From the NCBI RefSeq assembly GCF_950097975.1, contig NZ_CATNHF010000012.1, positions 310,001 to 374,000 of the forward strand: a DNA stretch of 64,000 bases, in the 5' to 3' direction. The notes beneath the pieces were generated by a model. It saw nothing but the letters and a program-made list of their open reading frames with translations. It was not told the DNA's origin and made no database searches. The stretch comes from Microbacterium sp. T2.11-28 (GTDB taxonomy: Bacteria; Actinomycetota; Actinomycetes; Actinomycetales; Microbacteriaceae). A program made the translations under genes and the position numbers. Positions 9,090 to 16,270 of this stretch are shown piece after piece (within the stretch, counting starts at the first letter, position 1; each line of letters starts with the position of its first letter).

Positions 9090-11350
9090 ACCGTCCGATC
9101 GTGCGCCTCGGGATCGACCTGGCCGCCGTGGCCGCGCTGCTGGCTGTCGCCGTGATCGGGTTCGGACCGACCTTCGACGGGCCGCAGTACCTCGTCGCCG
9201 GCTTCGGGGCGATCGTCGTGGGCCTCGCGATCGCCTGGCTGGGGCAGTGGCGCCGCTGGGGCGTGCTGCCGGTGGCCGGCGTCACCCTGGCCGTGTACTT
9301 CCTGCTCGGCGGCGCCCTCGCGCTGCCGCACACCGCTTTCCTCGGGGTGATCCCGACGATCGAGACGTGGCGGCAGCTCGCCCTGGGCACCGTCACCTCG
9401 TTCAAGACCCTGCTGACCACGGTGCCGCCGGTGGCCGCCTCGGACGGCCACCTCATCGTCCCGTTCCTGCTCACCCTCGTGGCCGCCGTCCTCGCCGGGT
9501 CGCTGGCGCTGCGCGTGCGTCCCGCCGCGTGGGCGCTGCTTCCCGCCCTCGCGCTGACCGCGCTCCAGATCCTCCTCGGGGCCTCCCAGCCGGCCGCGCC
9601 GCTCGTGCAGGGTCTCGTGTTCGCGGCGATCGCGGTGGTGTGGCTCGCGCTGCGGCAGACGTGGGACGCCGACTCGGCCGCCCAGCGCATCGACAACCCC
9701 GCGGCGACCCCGTCGCGCCCGCTCCGCGCGCGCCGGCTGATCGCCGGAGGCGCCGTGCTCGCGATCGCCGCAGGCGTCGGCATCGGCACCGCCGCCTTCG
9801 CGACCCCGCCTGCGCAGCGCTACATCCTCCGCGACTTCGTCGTGCCGCCGTTCGACATCCACCAGTACCCGAGCCCGCTGCAGTCCTGGCGCGGGATCAT
9901 CCGCGACGACGCGGACTCGACGCTGTTCACGGTGGGCGGTCTTCCCGACGAGGCCCGTGTGCGGCTGGCGACGATGGACGCCTACAACGGCATCGTCTAC
10001 AACGTCTCCGACGACGGGGCGGGCTCCTCGAGCGCGTTCACGCCGGTCCGCTCGAACATGTCGCCGACGGCGACGGGCACCGAGACCACGGTGCGCATCG
10101 ACATCGCCGACTACCGCGGCGTCTGGCTGCCCGATGTCGGCGCGGTCACCGAGATCGCCTTCGACGGCGACCGCGCGGGCGAGCTGCGTCGCAGCGCCCA
10201 CTTCAACGACGCGACCGGCACCGGCATCGTGACCGCGGGTCTCACCGGCGGCGACGCCTACACGCTCCAGACGCGGGTGTCGGAGGTGCCGAGCGACAGC
10301 GCGCTCGCCGATGCGCAGTTCGCGCCGCTCACGATGCCCAAGCAGGAGGGCGTGCCGGAGTCGCTCTCCAAGCTGGCGGCCGAGAACCTCGGCGACGCGG
10401 AGACGCCGATCGAGCGCGTGCGCGCGCTGCAGGACTGGCTGAGCACCGACGGCTACTTCAGCCACGGCCTCGCCGACGACGTCTACTCGCCGTCCGGTCA
10501 CGGCGCGGCGCGGATCTCGATGCTCTTCGGCAACGAGCAGATGATCGGCGACGACGAGCAGTACGCGGTCGCGATGGCCCTTCTCGCCCGGCAGCTGGGC
10601 ATCCCCGCCCGTGTCGTCATGGGCTGGTACCCCGACGAGGACGAGGCCGATGCCGGCGTGTTCACCGCGACCGGCGACAACCTCCACGCCTGGGTCGAGG
10701 TCGCCTTCGACGGATTCGGCTGGGTGCCGTTCGATCCGACCCCCGACGAGGACAACGAGCCCAACGACCAGAACACGAAGCCGCAGGCCAACCCCAAGCC
10801 GCAGGTGCTGCAGCCGCCGCCGCCCGCGCAGGAGCCCGCCGATCTGCCGCCGACCATCGCCGACGACCGCGAGCAGGACGACGACAAGGAGCCGGGTGTC
10901 GACTGGCTCGGCCCGATCCTCCTCTACGGCGGGATCGGCCTCGGCCTCGCTGCCCTGATGATGGCGCCGTTCATCGTGCTCGGCCTCATCAAGGGCGCCC
11001 GCCGCGCGCGACGCCGCGCCGCGGAGCGGACCGCGGACCGCATCTCGGGCGGGTGGGACGAGCTGGTCGACAACGCCGTGGACCTGCGGACGCCCGTCGT
11101 CCCGGGGGCCACGCGCGCCGAGAGCGCGCAGATCGTCGGCACCCGCTTCGACGAGCCGCGCGTCGCCACCCTCGCCACCTGGGCGGACGCCGATGTCTAC
11201 GGCCCCGGCGACCCGTCGCCGGAGGAGGTCGACGCGTTCTGGGCGCAGGTCGACGAGCTCGTCGGGGGCATGCGCCAGCAGACGCCGTGGTGGCGGCGCC
11301 TCGGAGCGCGCCTCAGCCTGCGCTCGCTGCGACGGGGTCGGCGGTCGTGA
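9086..11350 (+). CDS. TgpA-like membrane transglutaminase-like protein, catalytic Cys replaced
   Basis: This 754-residue protein starts at GTG overlapping the previous stop. Seven hydrophobic segments fill the first 250 residues (DUF3488/TgpA type). An extracytoplasmic transglutaminase-core domain follows (about 430-560), then a Pro-rich linker, one more membrane helix (about 610-635) and a charged cytosolic tail. The core is recognisable by ARQLGIPARVVMGW, HAWVEV and GWVPFDPT. Where the family normally has GDCEQYA, this protein has GDDEQYA: Asp490 sits in the place of the nucleophilic Cys, while His534 and Asp550 of the triad are kept. Classical Cys-protease or transglutaminase chemistry is therefore not expected, and a binding or structural role is likelier. 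Its place between DUF58 and FHA genes ties it to the MoxR and kinase system. Confidence 0.9.
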   Translation: MNRPIVRLGIDLAAVAALLAVAVIGFGPTFDGPQYLVAGFGAIVVGLAIAWLGQWRRWGVLPVAGVTLAVYFLLGGALALPHTAFLGVIPTIETWRQLALGTVTSFKTLLTTVPPVAASDGHLIVPFLLTLVAAVLAGSLALRVRPAAWALLPALALTALQILLGASQPAAPLVQGLVFAAIAVVWLALRQTWDADSAAQRIDNPAATPSRPLRARRLIAGGAVLAIAAGVGIGTAAFATPPAQRYILRDFVVPPFDIHQYPSPLQSWRGIIRDDADSTLFTVGGLPDEARVRLATMDAYNGIVYNVSDDGAGSSSAFTPVRSNMSPTATGTETTVRIDIADYRGVWLPDVGAVTEIAFDGDRAGELRRSAHFNDATGTGIVTAGLTGGDAYTLQTRVSEVPSDSALADAQFAPLTMPKQEGVPESLSKLAAENLGDAETPIERVRALQDWLSTDGYFSHGLADDVYSPSGHGAARISMLFGNEQMIGDDEQYAVAMALLARQLGIPARVVMGWYPDEDEADAGVFTATGDNLHAWVEVAFDGFGWVPFDPTPDEDNEPNDQNTKPQANPKPQVLQPPPPAQEPADLPPTIADDREQDDDKEPGVDWLGPILLYGGIGLGLAALMMAPFIVLGLIKGARRARRRAAERTADRISGGWDELVDNAVDLRTPVVPGATRAESAQIVGTRFDEPRVATLATWADADVYGPGDPSPEEVDAFWAQVDELVGGMRQQTPWWRRLGARLSLRSLRRGRRS

Positions 11351-11778
11351 CCGCCGTGCTGCCCTCCGACACCCGCCCCCGGGACGCGGTGCTGCGGGAG
11401 CTGCGCGGCGGCGACACGGTCGCCGACGTCATCGGCGGCGTGCCCGCGTTCGGACCTCGCGCCCTGGCGACGCTGGTGTGGGACGACGGCGTCCGTCACG
11501 CGGTGCGCACCCCCACGGTCTTCGGGCGCAACCCTGGCGCGGTGCCGGGGTGGCAGGTGGCCGCCGTCCGGGACGAGACGCTGTCGCTGTCGCGCACGCA
11601 CTTCGCGATCGGCGGTACCCTCGGCACCGTATGGATCGCCGACACGGGCTCGTTGAACGGCACCGACATCGTGCGGGACGGCGAGCAGCACCGCGTCGCC
11701 CCGGGCGAGCGGTGGATGCTGCGTGCAGGTGACATCCTGGAGGTCGGCGATCGTCGGGTGAGCATCGAGGGGGTGTGA
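11347..11778 (+). CDS. Small FHA-domain protein
   Basis: This 143-residue protein is nearly all one forkhead-associated domain. The signature residues are present: the strand FGRNPGA, the phosphothreonine-loop region LSLSRTHFAI and the closing segment TGSLNGT. FHA domains bind phosphothreonine peptides. The GTG at 11347 overlaps the stop of the transglutaminase-like gene (GTGA), and its own stop overlaps the phosphatase start (TGATG). Likely ligands are phosphorylated sites made by the kinase encoded at 13944, probably on proteins of this operon; this is inference from context. Confidence 0.88.
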   Translation: MTAVLPSDTRPRDAVLRELRGGDTVADVIGGVPAFGPRALATLVWDDGVRHAVRTPTVFGRNPGAVPGWQVAAVRDETLSLSRTHFAIGGTLGTVWIADTGSLNGTDIVRDGEQHRVAPGERWMLRAGDILEVGDRRVSIEGV

Positions 11779-12623
11779 TGGCGGAGTCTCCCATCACGGT
11801 GCTCGTCGGCGCCGCCACCCACGCGGGCCTGCGGCGCGCGGTCAACGAGGATTCCCACCTCGCCGAGGCGCCGCTGTTCCTCGTCGCCGACGGGATGGGC
11901 GGGCACGACGCCGGGGCGGCTGCCAGCGCGCTGGTCGTCGAGGAGTTCGGCCGGCTCGCCGGGGCGACGAGCCTCGGCATTCAGGACATGCGCGAGGCGC
12001 TGCGGCGGGCGCGCACCCGCGTGCACGCCCTCGAGGCGGGCCAGCGCGCGGCGGGCACGACGCTCAGCGGCGTCGTGATCGCCGACGTGGGCGGCGTGGG
12101 CTACTGGCTCACGGTCAACGTCGGCGACTCCCGCACCTACCGGTACTCCGGCGGGGTCCTGGAGCAGATCAGCGTCGATCACTCCGTCGTGCAGGAGCTG
12201 ATCGACGCCGGCGAGCTCGCCGCGGCCGATGCCGTCCACGACCGCCGGCGCAACGAGATCACCCGGGCGATCGGGGCGGGAAGCGATGGCGAGCCCGACT
12301 TCTGGCTCGTACCGGCCGAGCCCGGCGACCGCATGCTCGTCTGCTCGGACGGGCTTTCGGGCGAGCTCGACGGCGAGCGGCTGCGCCGCGTGCTCGCCGA
12401 GACCGCCGATCCGCAGGAGGCCGCGACGCGTCTGGTCCACGAGGCGATGGTGCGCGGCGGGCGCGACAACATCACGGTCGTGGTCGTGGACGCCGTGACC
12501 GTCCGCGGGCACGACGAGGTCCCGGTCGACACCGCGCAGGCCGCGGCGCGCGATGAGGAGATCGACAGCGACACCCGGCCCAGCGGCCGGTCGCAGGGTT
12601 CGGGGAGGACCGATCATGGCTGA
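11778..12623 (+). CDS. PP2C-family Ser/Thr protein phosphatase
   Basis: This 281-residue cytosolic enzyme keeps the main PP2C motifs: RAVNEDS near residue 20, VADGMGGHDAG, the GTT turn, VGDSRTYRY, CSDGLSGEL and the late GRDNITVVVVD with the metal-binding Asp. It hydrolyses phosphoserine and phosphothreonine using two divalent metals and should reverse the kinase of this operon. Unlike PstP of mycobacteria it has no membrane helix or ectodomain. A GTG three bases earlier is an alternative start; the ATG giving MAESPITV is preferred because of the one-base overlap with the FHA stop. Confidence 0.95.
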   Translation: MAESPITVLVGAATHAGLRRAVNEDSHLAEAPLFLVADGMGGHDAGAAASALVVEEFGRLAGATSLGIQDMREALRRARTRVHALEAGQRAAGTTLSGVVIADVGGVGYWLTVNVGDSRTYRYSGGVLEQISVDHSVVQELIDAGELAAADAVHDRRRNEITRAIGAGSDGEPDFWLVPAEPGDRMLVCSDGLSGELDGERLRRVLAETADPQEAATRLVHEAMVRGGRDNITVVVVDAVTVRGHDEVPVDTAQAAARDEEIDSDTRPSGRSQGSGRTDHG

Positions 12624-13947
12624 GGTCAGGTACGTTCCGGCGGCGGGGAGCGAGGGATGGCGTGCCGCCGTGTCGGCGCAGGCCATCGCGGTGCTCTCGC
12701 CGGCGGTCACGCCGCAGACCGCCGAGGCCGTGTGGCGGCGTCTCGACGGCGGCGGCATCGGCGCACTGGTGGAGGCCCTCACGGGCGCCTTCGGCACGTC
12801 GCTGACGGCGATCCCGCCCTTCGCGCTCGTCGTGGTGGAGGACGACGGGGTGCGCGTGGCCGTGCGCGGTCCGCTCGCTGTGGTGATCGAGAGCGGGTCG
12901 GGTGCGACCGAGGTGTCGGGACGCGGGGTGGCCACCTGGGCCGAGCGTCTCGTCCCGCGTCCGCATCGTGTGACGGTCGCGCCGGGGGTTCCGGACGGCG
13001 CGGACGGTGCCGGCGACGTCGACGACGCGCTGTCCCTGCCGATCGCCTCCGGCGTCGTCCCCGTGGACGGCATCGTGCTGACGATCGGCGTCCCGCGCGC
13101 GGCGGCGTCCCCGGCGGCCGCCGCTGCGGATCCGGCCGTCGTCGACGAGCCCGCTGTCGCCGCCGAGCCCGCTCCGCTCCCGGCGCCGTCGGGGCCCTTC
13201 GCCCCGTTCGCCGCGCAGCCCTCCGACCCGGCTCCCGCGGAGCCGGTCGTGCCCGCCGAGGCCCCGCCGGCGGCGCCGGCCGAGACGGAGACCACGGCCG
13301 CGGGCGAGCCCTCGGGCGCCGACACGTGGATCCCGTCCCTCACACAGCTCCCTGCCGACGACGTGCCGGCCGACGACAGCACGATCGCCACGCCGCGCCG
13401 CGGCGGAGCGGATGTGGCGGCGACGGTCGTGCGCGACGCCGTCCCGGTCGATGCGGCCGGCACGCCCCCGGCCGGCGATCACGACGGCGCCACCATCTCG
13501 GTCGCCGAGGCGCGCCGGCTCCGCGCCGCGCAGTCCCCGTTCGAGCCGGCACCGGCGGGCGCGAACCCGTTCGAGCCGGTGGGCGACGTCCCGCCGCGGT
13601 CCCCTGCGCGCGGCCGGGTGCGGCTGTCCACGGGGCGCGTGGTCGAGCTCGAGCATCCGGTGGTCATCGGCCGCCGCCCGCGCTCCACGCGCGCGTCGAG
13701 CACGGAGCTGCCGACGCTCATCGCCGTGGAGAGTCCCGAGGGCGACATCTCCCGCAGCCACATCGAGATCCGTGCGGAGGGCGAGCACGTGCTGGTCACC
13801 GACCTCGCGACCACCAACGGCACGGTCCTGCTGCGCGGCGGTCAGGATCCGGTGCGGCTGCACCCGAACGAGCCGACCATGGTCGTCACGGGCGACGTGC
13901 TCGACCTGGGCGACGGCGTCACCGTGACCTTCGAGGATCTTCCGTGA
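12616..13947 (+). CDS. FHA-domain protein with long Ala/Pro-rich middle
   Basis: This is a 443-residue protein. Residues 1-160 form a compact Ala/Val-rich domain of unknown type that begins MAEVRYVPAAG. The middle (about 165-330) is low-complexity and rich in Ala, Pro and Glu, probably disordered, with Thr-containing stretches that could be kinase targets. The C-terminal FHA domain (about 335-443) shows IGRRPRS, DISRSHIEIR and DLATTNGT, the standard phosphothreonine-binding residues. The gene overlaps the phosphatase by 8 bp and the kinase by 4 bp (GTGA), so synthesis of all three is coupled. It is a plausible adaptor between the kinase and the MoxR/DUF58 membrane components. Confidence 0.88.
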   Translation: MAEVRYVPAAGSEGWRAAVSAQAIAVLSPAVTPQTAEAVWRRLDGGGIGALVEALTGAFGTSLTAIPPFALVVVEDDGVRVAVRGPLAVVIESGSGATEVSGRGVATWAERLVPRPHRVTVAPGVPDGADGAGDVDDALSLPIASGVVPVDGIVLTIGVPRAAASPAAAAADPAVVDEPAVAAEPAPLPAPSGPFAPFAAQPSDPAPAEPVVPAEAPPAAPAETETTAAGEPSGADTWIPSLTQLPADDVPADDSTIATPRRGGADVAATVVRDAVPVDAAGTPPAGDHDGATISVAEARRLRAAQSPFEPAPAGANPFEPVGDVPPRSPARGRVRLSTGRVVELEHPVVIGRRPRSTRASSTELPTLIAVESPEGDISRSHIEIRAEGEHVLVTDLATTNGTVLLRGGQDPVRLHPNEPTMVVTGDVLDLGDGVTVTFEDLP

Positions 13948-15629
13948 GCTCCAAGCGCACGCCCGCCCCGCCGCCGCAGCTGCCCGGGTTCACCTTCCTC
14001 GAGGTGCTCGGATCCGGCGGCTTCGCCGACGTCTACCTCTTCGAGCAGCATCTGCCCCGGCGCAAGATCGCTGTCAAGGTGCTGCTCCCCGAGAAGATGG
14101 CCGGCGCCTCCACCGAGCAGTTCACCGCCGAGGCCAACGTCATGGCGCTGCTGTCGACGCATCCGGCGATCGTCACGATCTATCAGGCGGGGGTCTCCGA
14201 CGACCACCGGCCCTACCTCGCCATGGAGTACTGCCCGAAGCCGAACCTGCAGGTCCGGTCGCGGGCGGCCGCCCTCTCGGTGGCCGAGGCGCTGCGCATC
14301 GGCATCCAGGTGGCGGCTGCCGTCGAGACCGCGCACCGGGCCGGGATCCTCCACCGCGACATCAAGCCCGCGAACATTCTCGTGACGGAATACAACCGTC
14401 CGGCTCTGACGGACTTCGGCATCGCGACCACCGCGGGCAGCGTCGACCCGTCCTCGGGCATGTCGATCCCGTGGTCGCCGCCCGAGTCCTTCGCCGACGT
14501 CCCCGAGTTCGGCGTGCGGTCGGACGTCTGGGCCCTCGGGGCGACGCTGTTCACCCTGCTCGCCGGGCGGTCGCCGTTCGAGGTGCCGGGCGGCCGCAAC
14601 GGCGGCGCCGAGCTGATCCAGCGGATCGAGGGACAGCCGCTCGCCCGGCTGGAGCGCGCCGACGCGCCCGAGTCGCTGCAGCTCGTGCTCGAGCGCTCGA
14701 TGTCCAAGCGACCCGCCGATCGCTACGAGAGCGCGGTCGCCTTCGCCCGTGCGCTGCAGAAGGTCCAGATCGAGCTCGCGCACTCGGTGACGCCGATCGA
14801 CATCCTCGACGACTCCCCGGACGCCGACGACGAGGACGACGACGACGGCGAGCTCACCCGGGTCCGCGGGATCGTGAGCATCGACCCGCAGACCACTCCG
14901 GCCGCGGGCCGCACCCGCGAGCGCATGGTGGACTTCGCCCCGCCGGCCGCGGGGACCAGCGCGGGGACCACCGCCACATCCCCCGACGAGACCGTCGCCC
15001 GCGTGGCGGTGCCGCGGTACGTCGAGCCCGATGTGGCCGCCACCGTCGTGCGGTCCTCGCCGCCCGCGATCGGCGCACCGCCGGTCGGGCCGGCACCGGT
15101 GGCCCCGGCGCCTGCCGGCTCTGCTCCTGGCGGGGCGGCAGCGACCGCGGCCTTCGCCCCTCTCACCGCAGGTCCCGCGACCCCGGCCGCGCGGTCACCG
15201 GCGGAAGCGGGCACTCCCCGCTCCCGCGCCGGGCTCTGGATCGGGCTGGCCGCCGGTGCCACCGCGCTGGCGGTCGCCGGCGTCGTCGCCGGGGCGAGCC
15301 TGCTCGCCCCGCAGGCCGAGCCGACCCCGACGACTCCCGCCGTGGTCGACCCGCAGGATCCCGTCGACGGGTACGTGCCCCCGGTGGCCGACCTCACCGG
15401 CACCGTCGAGGGCGACCGGGCGGTCTTCACGTGGACCAACCCCGAACCGGCGGAGGGCGACGGCTACGTCTGGTACCCGTACACACTGGAGGGCGAGGGG
15501 GAGCAGGGTCTCGTGGACACCGAGACCGTGTCGCTTCCCGTCGACGCGTCGGGTCGCACCTGCATCGCCGTCTCGCTCCGGCGCGAGGACGGCACGACCG
15601 GCGACGAGCTGCGCGCCTGCACCCCCTGA
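13944..15629 (+). CDS. Transmembrane Ser/Thr protein kinase with FN3-like ectodomain
   Basis: This 561-residue kinase has a glycine loop LGSGGFADVY at about residue 21, the lysine in KIAVKVL, the catalytic loop ILHRDIKPANIL (HRD near 137-139), DFG at about 157 and an activation segment ending in SPPESF. After the kinase domain (about 15-275) comes an acidic and then Pro/Ala-rich juxtamembrane stretch containing Thr-rich sites, one membrane helix (about 430-453), and a short extracellular domain of about 95 residues. That domain looks like a single FN3-type beta-sandwich with one Cys pair, not the PASTA repeats common in PknB. It ends the coupled operon. FN3-like ectodomain and giant FN3 neighbour suggest surface sensing; this is inference. 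Confidence 0.93.
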   Translation: MSSKRTPAPPPQLPGFTFLEVLGSGGFADVYLFEQHLPRRKIAVKVLLPEKMAGASTEQFTAEANVMALLSTHPAIVTIYQAGVSDDHRPYLAMEYCPKPNLQVRSRAAALSVAEALRIGIQVAAAVETAHRAGILHRDIKPANILVTEYNRPALTDFGIATTAGSVDPSSGMSIPWSPPESFADVPEFGVRSDVWALGATLFTLLAGRSPFEVPGGRNGGAELIQRIEGQPLARLERADAPESLQLVLERSMSKRPADRYESAVAFARALQKVQIELAHSVTPIDILDDSPDADDEDDDDGELTRVRGIVSIDPQTTPAAGRTRERMVDFAPPAAGTSAGTTATSPDETVARVAVPRYVEPDVAATVVRSSPPAIGAPPVGPAPVAPAPAGSAPGGAAATAAFAPLTAGPATPAARSPAEAGTPRSRAGLWIGLAAGATALAVAGVVAGASLLAPQAEPTPTTPAVVDPQDPVDGYVPPVADLTGTVEGDRAVFTWTNPEPAEGDGYVWYPYTLEGEGEQGLVDTETVSLPVDASGRTCIAVSLRREDGTTGDELRACTP

Positions 15630-15646
15630 CGGCTCCGTCCGCCGCA

Positions 15647-15732
15647 GCCGAGCCGACAAGTTCCTCCCCAACCCACACGCTTCTGCCGGTTCGCCGCGTG
15701 TCGGTTCGCGCGGAGCGTGTCGGTTCGGCGGG
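15647..15732. repeat. REP-like intergenic repeat, copy 2
   Basis: One forward GAGCCGACA core (15650-15658) faces two reverse GCGTGTCGGTTCG copies (15696-15708 and 15715-15727). It is a diverged relative of the element at 361-440. It lies between the kinase stop and the convergent recombinase-like gene, where a bidirectional terminator is expected. Confidence 0.55.
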
Positions 15733-15764
15733 CGTCGTCGCAGCGCCGAGGTCGACGGGTCGGG

Positions 15765-16181
15765 TCAGCTCCGGCCGTGGCCGAGCACCTTCACGATGAC
15801 GCCGCGGCGGCGGAGCTCGGTGAAGGTCCGCGTCTCCTCGTCGACGTCGCGGCCCAGCGCGTGCTTGTCGGCCACCACCACGACGTCACCGGACTCCAGG
15901 CGGCCGAACAGGCGTGTGAGACGCTCCGACCAGCTCTCCCCGGTCTCGGGCGCGGGATGGCGGAAGCCCTCGATGGGAACGCCGAACTGGGCGAGCGCGT
16001 CGCGCTGCGCGATGACGCTGGGAAGGTCGTCGCGGGCGACGACGAGGCCGACCAGGCGCGATCCGGCGGGGCGGGCGGCCCACCAGTCGGCTCCGGAGAT
16101 GATGACCGGGACCGCCTCGGTGGTCGCCGGCAGCGACACGGACTCGGCGTAGTCGGCGGGGGCGCGGTCTGCGGTGGACAT
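15765..16181 (-). CDS. Serine-recombinase-like protein with catalytic residues lost
   Basis: This is a 138-residue protein. The start at 16181 has AAGGAG seven bases upstream. After about 40 N-terminal residues it follows the fold of the resolvase N-terminal domain: a GLVVAR strand, QRDALAQFGV, then SWSERLTRLFGRLESGDVVV, KHALGRDVDE and RGVIVKVL. The nucleophilic serine of the YxRVS motif is replaced by Arg50, and the usual LDRLGR motif reads KHALGR, so one active-site Arg is gone while the other is kept. No DNA-binding helix-turn-helix domain follows. It is therefore not expected to recombine DNA. It stands alone, with no attachment sites or transposon genes nearby. A nucleotide- or DNA-associated regulatory role is possible but unproven. 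Confidence 0.7.
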   Translation of the reverse strand: MSTADRAPADYAESVSLPATTEAVPVIISGADWWAARPAGSRLVGLVVARDDLPSVIAQRDALAQFGVPIEGFRHPAPETGESWSERLTRLFGRLESGDVVVVADKHALGRDVDEETRTFTELRRRGVIVKVLGHGRS

Positions 16182-16270
16182 CGACGCTCCTTTCGGCGGT
16201 GGGCTCCATCCTCGCAGGTCTCGCGCACATCCTCGTGCCCGCGTTCTCGCCGGGTATCCCCGCCGCCGGT

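Noticed and set aside
15765..16181. Active site-specific recombinase marking a genomic island
   Set aside because: The nucleophile and an Arg are missing, there is no DNA-binding domain, and neighbouring genes are housekeeping with matching composition.
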